This document shows positions 1 through 8,148 of a stretch of DNA of 39,029 nt, piece by piece; the stretch's first letter is position 1, and every line of letters starts with the position of its first letter. The translations under genes were made by a program, and so were the position numbers. The stretch comes from an uncultured SAR86 cluster bacterium. GTDB lineage: Bacteria; Pseudomonadota; Gammaproteobacteria; Magnimaribacterales; Magnimaribacteraceae. The notes beneath the pieces were generated by a model. The model made no database searches and was not told where the DNA came from. It saw only the letters and a program-made list of their open reading frames with translations. Location of the stretch: positions 1 through 39,029 of the forward strand of contig CACNCK010000014.1 in the NCBI GenBank assembly GCA_902618945.1. Direction: 5' to 3'.

Positions 1-434
1 GACACAACGGGGCTCGGTACTCCGTTAAAATATCTAACTGGCCTTTGACATACGTAAAGATCTAATTCTTGTCTCAAAGCAACATTCAAGGACCTAATAC
101 CGCCTCCTACTGGAGTAGTTAATGGGCCTTTAATTCCTACAAGATAAATTTCTAAAGCTCTAAGTGTTTCAGGCGGAAGCCAATTATCTTCTCCATAAAC
201 CATTGTAGACTTCTCACCGCAGTATATTTCCATCCATTCAATCTTCTTCTTACCACCGTAAGATTTCTCTACAGCACTATCAACTACACTAATCATGGCA
301 GGTGTAATATCTGAACCTATACCATCTCCTTCAATATAAGGAACTATAGGATTGTCAGGTACTATAAGTTTTCCTGATGAATCCATTGATATTTTAGAAC
401 CACCTTCAGGTTCTATTATGTGCTCAAATTCCAT
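1..434 (-). CDS. icd: NADP-dependent isocitrate dehydrogenase, N-terminal part (cut by window edge)
   Basis: Oxidatively decarboxylates isocitrate to 2-oxoglutarate in the TCA cycle. About 144 codons are visible and the C-terminal two thirds lie beyond position 1. The start is the ATG at 434-432. The visible protein follows the E. coli Icd pattern closely: a PYIEGDGIG stretch near residue 33, MEIYCGEKS, the [11 protein letters not shown] substrate and cofactor loop, and [15 protein letters not shown]. The serine of IRSLN corresponds to E. coli Ser113, the residue phosphorylated by AceK when carbon is sent to the glyoxylate shunt. The shunt enzyme isocitrate lyase is encoded 5 kb away, but aceK is not in this window, so control by phosphorylation is only a possibility. 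It is divergent from mnmA. The family assignment is very secure. Confidence 0.96.
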   Translation of the reverse strand, partial: MEFEHIIEPEGGSKISMDSSGKLIVPDNPIVPYIEGDGIGSDITPAMISVVDSAVEKSYGGKKKIEWMEIYCGEKSTMVYGEDNWLPPETLRALEIYLVGIKGPLTTPVGGGIRSLNVALRQELDLYVCQRPVRYFNGVPSPVV

Positions 435-465
435 GATTGCTCTGTATAATTAAAATTGGTGGTGC

Positions 466-494
466 ATTATATATTATTTAGGTAAATAGGTTAA
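466..494 (-). promoter_or_regulatory. Probable icd promoter
   Basis: On the reverse strand, TTAACC (489-494) and a perfect TATAAT (466-471) are separated by 17 bp. This would start transcription about 25 nt before the icd ATG. The same AT-rich 70 bp must also hold the mnmA promoter, for which TATATT near 470 on the forward strand is a candidate. Read by eye only. Confidence 0.45.
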
Positions 495-503
495 TTGGAC
501 TAA

Positions 504-1571
504 ATGAGTAAAGGAAAAGTACTAGTTGGACTATCTGGAGGAGTAGATTCATCTGTTACAGCTTTATTGTTAAAAGAACAAGGTTATGAAGTACATGCTC
601 TTTTTATGAAAAATTGGGACGATGATGATGGCTCTCCATATTGCAGCGCAAAAGAAGATTTCATGGATGCAGTGTTTGTGTCTGATCAATTAAAAATTCC
701 TTTAAAACAAATAAGTTTTTCAAAGGAGTACAAAGAATCAGTCTTTTCTTATTTTCTTTCTGAATTAGCAACAGGAAATACACCTAATCCTGATATTTTA
801 TGCAACAAAGAGATTAAATTTAAAGAATTTTATAATTACGCAATGTCTAATGATTATGACTTTATAGCTACCGGGCATTATGCAATAACTGATAATCAAA
901 GCTTATATAAAGGTATAGATAATTCTAAAGATCAATCTTATTTCTTACACGCAATAGATAAAGAAGTTTTGCAAAAAACCATATTCCCATTGGGGGGATT
1001 TAAAAAAGAGAATGTTAGGCAAATAGCAAAAGACTATAGCCTTATAACAAGCAATAAAAAGGATAGTACAGGTATTTGTTTTATCGGTGAAAGGCCTTTT
1101 CCTGAATTTGTAGCGAGCTATCTATCAGCTGAGGAAGGTAACATAATAAATGAAAATGGTGACGTGATAGGAATTCATGAGGGGTTAGTTTTTTATACCC
1201 TTGGGCAAAGACAAGGTTTAGGAATTGGCGGTGTTAAAGGTTCTCCCGATCTTCCCTGGTATGTAGCTAAAAAGAATCTTAAAACTAATGAACTCTTATG
1301 CGTCCAAGGCAATGATCATCCTCTATTATTTTCTAGAGAATTGTCTACAAAGAATCTCTTTAAACTCGAAGATTCACTTCCATCAAGCTTCGAGGGAACT
1401 GCTAAGGTAAGATACAGGCAGGAAGATCAAGGGTGTGAAATAAATGTTAAAGATAATACTTTGAATATAAAATTTCATAAACCACAAAGATCAGTAACTC
1501 CAGGTCAATCGGTAGTAATTTATAAAAATAATAAGTGTTTAGGCGGTGGAGAGATTTGCACCATTAATTAA
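504..1571 (+). CDS. mnmA: tRNA-specific 2-thiouridylase MnmA
   Basis: Transfers sulfur to U34 of Lys, Glu and Gln tRNAs, using ATP to activate the uridine. The 355-residue protein is of normal length. It starts with the PP-loop ATPase motif LSGGVDSS (residues 10-17). The catalytic cysteine is C100 in NPDILCNKEIKF, and the persulfide-carrying second cysteine is C192 in STGICFIGE. The tRNA-contacting GHY and LGQRQGLGIGG segments are present. Its last 33 bp overlap the end of the convergent GIY-YIG gene. In E. coli mnmA also lies between icd and purB, with hflD and others; hflD is absent here. No strong Shine-Dalgarno sequence precedes the ATG. Confidence 0.97.
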   Translation: MSKGKVLVGLSGGVDSSVTALLLKEQGYEVHALFMKNWDDDDGSPYCSAKEDFMDAVFVSDQLKIPLKQISFSKEYKESVFSYFLSELATGNTPNPDILCNKEIKFKEFYNYAMSNDYDFIATGHYAITDNQSLYKGIDNSKDQSYFLHAIDKEVLQKTIFPLGGFKKENVRQIAKDYSLITSNKKDSTGICFIGERPFPEFVASYLSAEEGNIINENGDVIGIHEGLVFYTLGQRQGLGIGGVKGSPDLPWYVAKKNLKTNELLCVQGNDHPLLFSRELSTKNLFKLEDSLPSSFEGTAKVRYRQEDQGCEINVKDNTLNIKFHKPQRSVTPGQSVVIYKNNKCLGGGEICTIN

Positions 1572-1799
1572 CTCTATTTTCTTAATTCTAGTAAGTTTCT
1601 TAATCTCAATCTCTCTCTTTAGAGATCTACTTTTATCATGAGTATGTTCTTTATAAACAAGAGTTACTGGAAGTCGACTTTTAGTATATTTTGCTCCTTT
1701 ACCAGAATTATGAGTATCAATTCTCTCAGAAAGACTGTTACTAATTCCGGTATATAAACTACCGTCAGAACACTTCAAAATATACACATACCATTTCAT
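1539..1799 (-). CDS. GIY-YIG domain protein (UPF0213/YhbQ type)
   Basis: A single-domain GIY-YIG nuclease-like protein of 86 residues. The family signature is seen as YVYILKCSDGSLYTGISN (residues 4-21), with the conserved arginine in the following helix (SERIDTHN) and a final RxxALKREIEIKK-like segment. Stand-alone members of this family are common in bacteria, and in vivo substrates are mostly unknown; nuclease activity is inferred from the fold. It is the last gene of a reverse operon. Its ATG directly follows the TGA of a 29-codon membrane-peptide gene, and its 3' end runs 33 bp into the end of mnmA on the other strand. Confidence 0.85.
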   Translation of the reverse strand: MKWYVYILKCSDGSLYTGISNSLSERIDTHNSGKGAKYTKSRLPVTLVYKEHTHDKSRSLKREIEIKKLTRIKKIELINGANLSTA

Positions 1800-1889
1800 T
1801 CAGACAAAAGCAGAAGCGATCCAGAGGATTAGGACAATAATAACAACCAAAGTACAAAGCCAAGCCCTTATTCTTTCCTCTTTATCCAT
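1800..1889 (-). CDS. 29-residue single-span membrane peptide
   Basis: A very short reading frame that completely fills the gap between the GST-like gene and the GIY-YIG gene. Its ATG (1889-1887) shares one base with the upstream TGA (TGATG), and its own TGA is followed at once by the next ATG. It encodes a charged start (MDKEERIRAW) and then one hydrophobic segment of about 18 residues (CTLVVIIVLILWIASAF). This reads as an N-in membrane anchor with no periplasmic domain. The exact end-to-end coupling with both neighbours argues that it is translated. I do not recognise a family. It could instead be a spacer that happens to be open. Confidence 0.6.
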   Translation of the reverse strand: MDKEERIRAWLCTLVVIIVLILWIASAFV

Positions 1890-2500
1890 CAGGCTGAAGC
1901 TGAATCCAATTCACTTAATCTAGAATAAAGATTAGAAATATTTTTATTTTCTTCACTAATGGCTTGACCAACAGAAGCGCCAAAATTTAAGAAGCAATAA
2001 AGCATAATGTCAGCTAGAGTTAATCTATCACCACATATAAATTCTTTTCCTTCAAGTTGTTTATCAAGCCACTGTAATCGTTCTTGTGCAATCATCTTTA
2101 AATCATCTGCGGCTTGGGGTATGAGATGTAATCTATCTTTAAAGAGTTCATATCCTTCAGCGGATCTAAAACCATTTGTTAAAGGCTCGATAATTTGTAG
2201 GTCAATTCTTCGAACCCACATTTTTGTCTCAGCTCTCTCTTCAGGCGTTTTACCGATAAGATCACTATGGCCATTTATTTCATCTAAAAATTCACAAATT
2301 GCTGTTATTTCTGATAGGAAATCTCCATTATCAAGCTCTAAAGCTGGCATTTGACCAGAAGGATTTCTTTTGAGGTGTTCTTCTTGTCTATTTTCACCAG
2401 CCATTAAATCAACTTCAATTGTTTCAATATCAAGACCAAGTTCAGCTATAAACATTCTGACTACATGTGGGTTTGGACCCATTGAATTAAATAATTTCAT
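1889..2500 (-). CDS. Glutathione S-transferase family protein
   Basis: A 203-residue protein with a GST architecture. Residues 1-80 are a thioredoxin-like domain (MKLFNSMGPNPHVVRMFIAE, the cis-Pro loop in SGQMPALEL, and the SEITAICEFLDE segment that holds the glutathione gamma-glutamyl group). Residues from about 90 onward are an all-helical domain with the family's late LTLADIMLYCFLNF hydrophobic core. These show a cytosolic GST of the bacterial type, but the substrate cannot be told from sequence; detoxification or dehalogenation are only guesses. It starts 6 bp after the stop of the amidohydrolase gene and shares a base with the following membrane-peptide start, so all four genes are likely one transcript. 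Confidence 0.88.
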   Translation of the reverse strand: MKLFNSMGPNPHVVRMFIAELGLDIETIEVDLMAGENRQEEHLKRNPSGQMPALELDNGDFLSEITAICEFLDEINGHSDLIGKTPEERAETKMWVRRIDLQIIEPLTNGFRSAEGYELFKDRLHLIPQAADDLKMIAQERLQWLDKQLEGKEFICGDRLTLADIMLYCFLNFGASVGQAISEENKNISNLYSRLSELDSASA

Positions 2501-2506
2501 ATTTTC

Positions 2507-3787
2507 TTAAGGTTCTTTTACTACCTTTCCTCCTTTCATTACAAAATCTACTGTCTCAAGAATTGATATATCCTCTAAAGGATTTCGTGACACTCCAATT
2601 AAATCGGCATATTTATCTTTTACTATGCTTCCTAAGTTTTCTTTTTCACCAAGTAAATCAGCTGCATAAATAGTAGCGCTCATTATTGTTTCTTTTGCAG
2701 ACATGCCCCCTTTTACCATCAAAGAGAATTCTTTGGCATTTTCTCCATGCGGTGAAACTCCACTGTCTGTTCCAAAGGCTATCTTAACACCTGCTTGATA
2801 AGCCATTGAAAAGGTAGACTGAAGCTTAGGGCCTATCTCTAATGCCTTCTTTTCTACAAAAGGAGGATAATAACCTTCTACTAGAGCTTTGTCCGAAACC
2901 CATTTCCCTGCTAAAAGAGTTGGAACATAATATACTCCATTATCCCTCATTAAAGCTGCTCCTTCATTATCCATTAATGTTCCATGTTCTATCGAATCTA
3001 CTCCAGCTAATACAGCTCTTTTAATTCCTTCAGCACCGTGCGCATGAGCGGCTACCTTAAACCCATAATCTTTTGCAGTAGAAACAATTGCTTTCATCTC
3101 GCTTAATGTCATTTGAGGATTTTGACCATCTTTAGCATTACTCAATACTCCTCCAGTTGCTGTAAATTTAATAAGATCTGCATTTTCTTTATAACGAAAT
3201 CTTACTGACTCCATGGCTTCTTCCTCTCCATTCATGACACCATCTTTAGGTCCTAAGTCAGAGGTTAATTTTTGGTTAAGAGAGTTTGAAGGATCGCCAT
3301 GACCTCCTGTTGTAGATATAGTCTTGCCTGAAGAATAAATTCTGGGTCCGATTACGGTTCCATTATCGATAGCATTTCTGAGGGAAATAGTCACCGTATC
3401 TGAATCTCCCAAATTTCTAACTGTTGTAAAGCCTGCTATTAGAGTGTTTTCAGCGTGTTTTGTTGCCCTGATAGCATAATCTGCAGCATTCAAAGTTACC
3501 CTCTCTAAATAAGCATTTCTTGAACTTTGATTTGTTAGATGAACGTGCATATCAATTAGCCCGGGTAAAATGTAATAACCAGTAAGGTCTAGGTAAATAT
3601 CATCAGGTTCTGGGTTAACGTATCCTTCAAGAACATTGGTTATTCTGTCTTGATCGATGACGATTGACATTTGAGGTTCAATAGTTCCATTTTCAGCATT
3701 AAATAAAGAACCAGCATGAATTATTGTTCTAGCGTGGATTGTAATGCTAATACTGAAAAAAACTAAAGCTAAAAACATTTTTACCAT
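2507..3787 (-). CDS. Exported metal-dependent amidohydrolase (imidazolonepropionase-like, Xaa-Pro dipeptidase type)
   Basis: Amidohydrolase-superfamily protein predicted to act in the periplasm. The metal-binding motifs run in order: HVHL after GLIDM, a carboxylated-lysine segment (LIKFTATGG), AHAHG, SIEHGT and GTDSG. The open frame extends up to an ATG at 3835, but I place the start at the ATG ending at 3787. From there the protein begins MVKMFLALVFFSISITIHA, a clean signal peptide, and the extra 16 residues would overlap a likely promoter region. The Met three codons later (3778) is also possible. Members of this group hydrolyse peptides or lactams; the substrate here is unknown. It is the first gene of the reverse operon with the GST, and divergent from purB. 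Confidence 0.88.
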   Translation of the reverse strand: MVKMFLALVFFSISITIHARTIIHAGSLFNAENGTIEPQMSIVIDQDRITNVLEGYVNPEPDDIYLDLTGYYILPGLIDMHVHLTNQSSRNAYLERVTLNAADYAIRATKHAENTLIAGFTTVRNLGDSDTVTISLRNAIDNGTVIGPRIYSSGKTISTTGGHGDPSNSLNQKLTSDLGPKDGVMNGEEEAMESVRFRYKENADLIKFTATGGVLSNAKDGQNPQMTLSEMKAIVSTAKDYGFKVAAHAHGAEGIKRAVLAGVDSIEHGTLMDNEGAALMRDNGVYYVPTLLAGKWVSDKALVEGYYPPFVEKKALEIGPKLQSTFSMAYQAGVKIAFGTDSGVSPHGENAKEFSLMVKGGMSAKETIMSATIYAADLLGEKENLGSIVKDKYADLIGVSRNPLEDISILETVDFVMKGGKVVKEP

Positions 3788-3852
3788 ATCAATAGTTTGT
3801 ATGTAGTTTATCTTCAAGGCAAGGAATAAAAACATTAAGTTATAATAGAAAT

Positions 3853-5214
3853 ATGAAATCTGAAAATCTTTTATCTATTTCGCCTTTAGATGGCAGATAC
3901 AATCAATCTGTATCAGATTTAAGGGCTATAACTAGCGAATTCGGCCTAATTAAATACAGAGTTATCATTGAAATAAAATGGTTCCTGCACCTCTCAAGTA
4001 ATTCGAGGATAAAAGAACTACCTACATTAAATATTAAAGAAATCACGTATCTCAATGATTTAATTAGTAATTTTGGTATTGCGGATGCTAAACGTGTTAA
4101 AGCTATTGAGAGTAAAACAAATCATGACGTCAAGGCGGTTGAATATTTCCTAAAAGAAAGATTTAAGAAACACAGAAAACTAGAGAAATATTCTGAATTT
4201 ATACATTTCGCTTGTACTTCTGAGGACATAAATAATCTCTCTTATGCTTTAATGATAAAAGACGCTTCAGTAATAGTTAATAAATCAATTTCTGAATTAG
4301 AAAAAAAACTTAAGTATCTATCAAAAAAGTATTCAGGAAAATCAATGCTTTCGAGGACTCATGGTCAAAATGCCTCTCCCACTACTATGGGCAAAGAGTT
4401 CTCAAACTACTTCCACAGAATTCACAAGATTTCTGGTGAAATAAAACGACATGAGATGACAGGAAAAATTAATGGAGCAGTAGGTAACTATAATGCTCAT
4501 CATGTTGCTTATCCAAATATTGATTGGGAGAAGGTTGCTAAGGATTTTGTCAAAAGTTTGAAGCTAAATTTCAATAGTCATACCACTCAAGTAGAACCTA
4601 AAGACTCTATGGCCTTGTTATTAGGTGATTACGTAAAGCTGAATAATATCCTTATAGATTTATGTAGAGATATTTGGGGGTATATATCACTAGGCTACTT
4701 TAAACAAAAATTAAAAGATGGCGAAGTCGGTTCTTCAACAATGCCTCACAAGGTCAATCCTATAGATTTTGAAAATGCAGAGGGTAATTTTGGAATGGCT
4801 AATGCCAACTTAACTCATATTAGTAACACAGTTACCATATCTAGATGGCAAAGAGATCTAACAGACTCTACCGTCATGAGGAATATAGGTATATGTTTCG
4901 GATACATAAACATCGCTCTCAATTCTCTAGTAAAAGGTTTAGATAAACTTGAATTAAATAATGAAAAATTAATTGAGGATTTAAATGATTCCTGGGAAGT
5001 TCTTACTGAAGCTATCCAAACAATTATAAGAAAAAATCATATACCTAACGGTTATGAATTAATGAAAAAACTATCTAGAGGTAAAGATTTAAATAGATCT
5101 GATTTAATAAATTTCATAGAAAATATGGATGTACCGCAGGACGAAAAGCAACGTCTTTTAGAATTAACACCTCTCTCTTATATAGGCTACGCAGAGAAGC
5201 TTTCTAGGACCTAA
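3853..5214 (+). CDS. purB: Adenylosuccinate lyase
   Basis: Catalyses two fumarate-releasing steps of purine synthesis: SAICAR to AICAR and adenylosuccinate to AMP. At 453 residues it matches the E. coli-type enzyme (456). It opens with the typical LLSISPLDGRYNQSV segment. It carries the superfamily signature loop SSTMPHKVNPIDFENAEGN with the catalytic serine, and the catalytic histidine in SRTHGQNASPTTMG. The C-terminal HIPNGYELMKKLSRG also matches this subtype. Start ATG is 3853; the gene is divergent from the amidohydrolase across a short AT-rich gap. It stands alone here, without hflD. Confidence 0.97.
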   Translation: MKSENLLSISPLDGRYNQSVSDLRAITSEFGLIKYRVIIEIKWFLHLSSNSRIKELPTLNIKEITYLNDLISNFGIADAKRVKAIESKTNHDVKAVEYFLKERFKKHRKLEKYSEFIHFACTSEDINNLSYALMIKDASVIVNKSISELEKKLKYLSKKYSGKSMLSRTHGQNASPTTMGKEFSNYFHRIHKISGEIKRHEMTGKINGAVGNYNAHHVAYPNIDWEKVAKDFVKSLKLNFNSHTTQVEPKDSMALLLGDYVKLNNILIDLCRDIWGYISLGYFKQKLKDGEVGSSTMPHKVNPIDFENAEGNFGMANANLTHISNTVTISRWQRDLTDSTVMRNIGICFGYINIALNSLVKGLDKLELNNEKLIEDLNDSWEVLTEAIQTIIRKNHIPNGYELMKKLSRGKDLNRSDLINFIENMDVPQDEKQRLLELTPLSYIGYAEKLSRT

Positions 5215-5268
5215 AAGTTAGTTGATTTATAACAATATCTGGTTAAACTTACGCCTCCTTAAAGCTAG

Positions 5269-5291
5269 ATTTCATTTTGTTTTGGTGAAAT
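5269..5291 (+). other. Weak hairpin in the purB-aceA gap
   Basis: The 119-bp gap between purB and aceA contains ATTTCA (5269-5274) and TGAAAT (5286-5291), a 6-bp stem with an 11-nt loop. It is AT-only apart from one G-C pair and has no clean T-run, so it is at best a poor terminator. The rest of the gap is AT-rich and should hold the aceA promoter. Confidence 0.2.
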
Positions 5292-5319
5292 AGTTTTAGA
5301 GAATAATAGTCAATTCAAA

Positions 5320-5333
5320 AAAAAGGGAGAAAA
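5320..5333 (+). promoter_or_regulatory. Strong ribosome binding site of aceA
   Basis: AAAAAAGGGAGAAAA runs directly into the aceA ATG at 5334. It supplies a GGGAG Shine-Dalgarno core with close spacing, one of the clearest in the window. It fixes the start codon and suggests high expression. Confidence 0.7.
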
Positions 5334-6914
5334 ATGGCGTCTTATAAAGATTTAATACAAGAACTTACCGATCTAAAAAACAAAGGTAATGCTTCCAATG
5401 TAAACATTGAACCTGAAAGTGCAGCAAGAATGAAACTTCAAAATCAGTTTCAATCAGGTCTTGATATAGCCAGGTACACAGCAGCCATAATGAGAAAGGA
5501 TATGGATGAGTATGATGCTAATCCAGAAGCTTATACACAATCTTTAGGCTGTTGGCATGGATTTATTGGACAGCAAAAACTTATTTCAATTAAGAAACAT
5601 TTTGGCAATACAGATAAAAAATATTTATATCTGTCTGGCTGGATGGTTGCTGCCTTGAGATCTGAGTTTGGACCTCTTCCAGACCAGTCCATGCACGAAA
5701 AAACAACAGTCGCATCTTTGATAAACGAACTTTATACCTTTTTAAAACAAGCAGATGCTAGAGAGCTTGGAGACTTATTTAGACAATTAGACGAGGCTGA
5801 AGATGACGCTAAAGCAGACATACAAAATAAAATAGATAACTTCCAAACACATATTGTTCCAATTATTGCAGATATAGATGCGGGTTTTGGAAATGAAGAA
5901 GCCACTTATCTTATGGCTAAACAAATGATTGAAGCTGGAGCCTGTTGTATTCAAATTGAAAATCAAGTTTCTGACGAAAAACAATGCGGACATCAAGACG
6001 GTAAAGTGACAGTTCCTCATGCAGACTTCTTGGCTAAAATAAATGCAGTTCGCTATGCTTTTTTAGAATTGGGAGTCGATGACGGAGTGATAGTTGCAAG
6101 AACTGACTCTTTAGGAGCTGGTTTGACAAAGCAAATAGCAATTACTCATGAAGCAGGAGATCTTGGGGATCAATATAATTCCTTTCTAGATTTAGAAGTT
6201 GTTTCTGAGGATCAAATGAAACACGGTGATGTTCTGATCAACTATCATGGAAGAGTTGTTAGACCTAGAAGGCTTCCAAGCAATCTATATAGATTTATGG
6301 AGGGTACCGGTGAGGCGAGATGTATTTTAGATTCAGTTACCAGCCTTCAAAATGGTGCAGATCTTATTTGGATAGAGACAGAAAAGCCTCATATTGGTCA
6401 AATTGGCGCAATGATGGATGAAATTAAAAAAGTTATTCCAAACGCCAAACTTGTTTATAACAATAGTCCTTCCTTCAATTGGACATTAAATTTTAGACAG
6501 CAAGTTTTTGATGCAATGGAGAAGGCTGGAAAAGATATTTCTAATTATGACAGAGATAATCTAATGGATGAAAAGTATGACACAAGTGAACTTGGTCTAG
6601 AGGCTGATGAAAAAATAAGAACATTTCAAGCGGATGCTGCGAAGCAAGCTGGTATTTTCCATCATCTAATCACCCTCCCCACTTACCATACTGCAGCTTT
6701 ATCCACTGATAATCTTGCAAAAGAATATTTTGGTGATGAGGGTATGCTAGGCTATGTAAAAGGTGTGCAAAGAAAAGAAATACGCGAAGGCATCGCATGC
6801 GTTAAACATCAAAATATGGCTGGATCAGATATGGGGGATGATCATAAAGAATATTTTGCTGGAGACGCAGCTTTAAAGGCCTCAGGTAAAGATAATACTA
6901 TGAATCAGTTCTAA
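5334..6914 (+). CDS. aceA: Isocitrate lyase, long (Pseudomonas-type) subfamily
   Basis: Splits isocitrate into glyoxylate and succinate, the first step of the glyoxylate shunt, allowing growth on acetyl-CoA from fatty acids. At 526 residues it belongs to the long subfamily seen in Pseudomonas and Acinetobacter rather than the E. coli form of about 434. The catalytic loop is KQCGHQDGK with C218 and H220. SGWMVAA near 101 and IADIDAGFGN near 178 are the substrate and Mg2+ segments. A terminator follows 20 bp after the stop. Malate synthase is not in the window. Proximity to icd puts both enzymes of the isocitrate branch point within 7 kb. Confidence 0.97.
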   Translation: MASYKDLIQELTDLKNKGNASNVNIEPESAARMKLQNQFQSGLDIARYTAAIMRKDMDEYDANPEAYTQSLGCWHGFIGQQKLISIKKHFGNTDKKYLYLSGWMVAALRSEFGPLPDQSMHEKTTVASLINELYTFLKQADARELGDLFRQLDEAEDDAKADIQNKIDNFQTHIVPIIADIDAGFGNEEATYLMAKQMIEAGACCIQIENQVSDEKQCGHQDGKVTVPHADFLAKINAVRYAFLELGVDDGVIVARTDSLGAGLTKQIAITHEAGDLGDQYNSFLDLEVVSEDQMKHGDVLINYHGRVVRPRRLPSNLYRFMEGTGEARCILDSVTSLQNGADLIWIETEKPHIGQIGAMMDEIKKVIPNAKLVYNNSPSFNWTLNFRQQVFDAMEKAGKDISNYDRDNLMDEKYDTSELGLEADEKIRTFQADAAKQAGIFHHLITLPTYHTAALSTDNLAKEYFGDEGMLGYVKGVQRKEIREGIACVKHQNMAGSDMGDDHKEYFAGDAALKASGKDNTMNQF

Positions 6915-6925
6915 TTAACTTTCAT

Positions 6926-6956
6926 AAAAAAAGGGAGCTTTGGCTCCCTTTTTTAT
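6926..6956. terminator. Bidirectional rho-independent terminator between aceA and nqrM
   Basis: A perfect inverted repeat: GGGAGC (6933-6938), loop TTTG, GCTCCC (6943-6948). It is flanked by an A-run on the left and a T-run on the right, so it can act for aceA (forward) and the nqr-apbE-nqrM operon (reverse). The nqrM stop codon lies inside the T-run. Confidence 0.9.
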
Positions 6957-7129
6957 TGTTCTATGCATTTTGATGGATTTCCACCACATAGTTCACATTC
7001 GCGACCTGGATCTAAATTAGATAATCCGCCACATGAGCCGGCTATAGGCTTTTTACCGAAAAATAAACCTACAGACATAAGAGTTATTATCAACAGAAGG
7101 ACTATGAAAATTAAGAAAGTTTCAAACAT
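6953..7129 (-). CDS. nqrM: NqrM, Nqr assembly factor (DUF539)
   Basis: A 58-residue membrane protein. NqrM is needed to place the iron between subunits NqrD and NqrE. The protein has one N-terminal membrane helix (FLIFIVLLLIITLMSVGLFF) and then a short tail with four cysteines, C33, C45, C48 and C55, in a GSCGG...ECELCGGNPSKC pattern typical of this family. Its ATG lies 2 bp after the apbE stop and its stop overlaps the shared terminator, making it the last gene of the nqr operon. In many gammaproteobacteria nqrM also follows apbE. Confidence 0.93.
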   Translation of the reverse strand: MFETFLIFIVLLLIITLMSVGLFFGKKPIAGSCGGLSNLDPGRECELCGGNPSKCIEQ

Positions 7130-7131
7130 TT

Positions 7132-8145
7132 TTACATTTTAACCTTTTGTAGCTCTTTAGAAAATAATAAATTGGATTTGCCGTCTTGCTCATGAATAAA
7201 TAAAGCCTTAATTTGATATTCATTGGCATAATCCATTGCAGCTTCTAATTCCATTACGTTTAGAGCAGTAGCTAGAGCATCAGCGATCATAGCATTATCG
7301 GAAACTACCGAAACAGATTTCCTGGACGAATTGTTTGGTGCACCTGCTACAGGATTTATTGTATGACTGTATTCTTCTTCATTAAAAATTCTTATATTTC
7401 TATAATCGCCTGAAGTAGCCATGGCAAAGGAGTCATAATCACTAGAAATAAACGAATAAACAATTTTGTCAGGCTTTGAAGGACTCACGACTCCTATTTT
7501 CCATGGTGTCTTATCAATTTTCTGCTTGGTAGTCCGAATTTCTCCTCCGAGTTCAATAAACAGATTATCAATTTCCAATTCACTAGAGAGAAATTTAAAA
7601 ACCTTATCAATCGCAAAACCTTTAGCTATAGATGAGAAGTCTAATGCAACATCTCTTTTTCTTTTGACAGCTGTTGCTTCTTCATTTATCTCTACGGAGT
7701 CACAACCAACTTGAGTTTTGAGATACTGAATATCTTTCGGAGATGGTTTTTGATTCTTTTCAAGAGGTCCAAAACCCCAAGAATCTACCAATTTACCTAT
7801 TGAAACATCATATAGACCATTGGATTTTATACATGTATCAACTGCATATCTTAGAACTTCTATAAAGTCTTGAGAAACTTCTACCCATTCATTTATTTCA
7901 GAATAATTTACTTTGTTTATAAGTGAATCATTTAGATAAGTTGACATTGATAAATTTACTGAATTAAAAGAATCATAGATTGATTGCTCTAAATTATCCT
8001 TTTCGGAAAATACAATTACATTATAGGTAGTCCCCATAATACTGCCCTCGATTCTTTGAGGTTCATCATCATCAAAAAGTAAACTTAATGCTATAACTGA
8101 TATTAAGATTATTAGAATCAGTATTGGAAAAGTTTTTTGGATCAA
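7132..8145 (-). CDS. apbE: FAD:protein FMN transferase ApbE
   Basis: Attaches FMN by a phosphoester bond to threonine residues, in the Nqr system of NqrB and NqrC. The 337-residue protein begins with a hydrophobic segment (residues 6-24) for export or anchoring. No lipobox cysteine is seen after it, unlike lipoprotein forms of ApbE. Family features are IEGSIMGTTYNV near 32, the GGE of FIELGGEIRT, FAMATSGDYRN, HTINPVAG, and the metal site ADALATALNVM near the C-terminus. It starts 3 bp from the end of nqrF and is followed by nqrM, which makes its partners clear. Confidence 0.95.
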   Translation of the reverse strand: MIQKTFPILILIILISVIALSLLFDDDEPQRIEGSIMGTTYNVIVFSEKDNLEQSIYDSFNSVNLSMSTYLNDSLINKVNYSEINEWVEVSQDFIEVLRYAVDTCIKSNGLYDVSIGKLVDSWGFGPLEKNQKPSPKDIQYLKTQVGCDSVEINEEATAVKRKRDVALDFSSIAKGFAIDKVFKFLSSELEIDNLFIELGGEIRTTKQKIDKTPWKIGVVSPSKPDKIVYSFISSDYDSFAMATSGDYRNIRIFNEEEYSHTINPVAGAPNNSSRKSVSVVSDNAMIADALATALNVMELEAAMDYANEYQIKALFIHEQDGKSNLLFSKELQKVKM

Positions 8146-8148
8146 ACT

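Noticed and set aside
3788-3835. N-terminal extension of the amidohydrolase from the ATG at 3835
   Set aside because: It would place 16 extra residues before a clean signal peptide and overlaps TATAAC/TATTAT sequences that look like the promoter.
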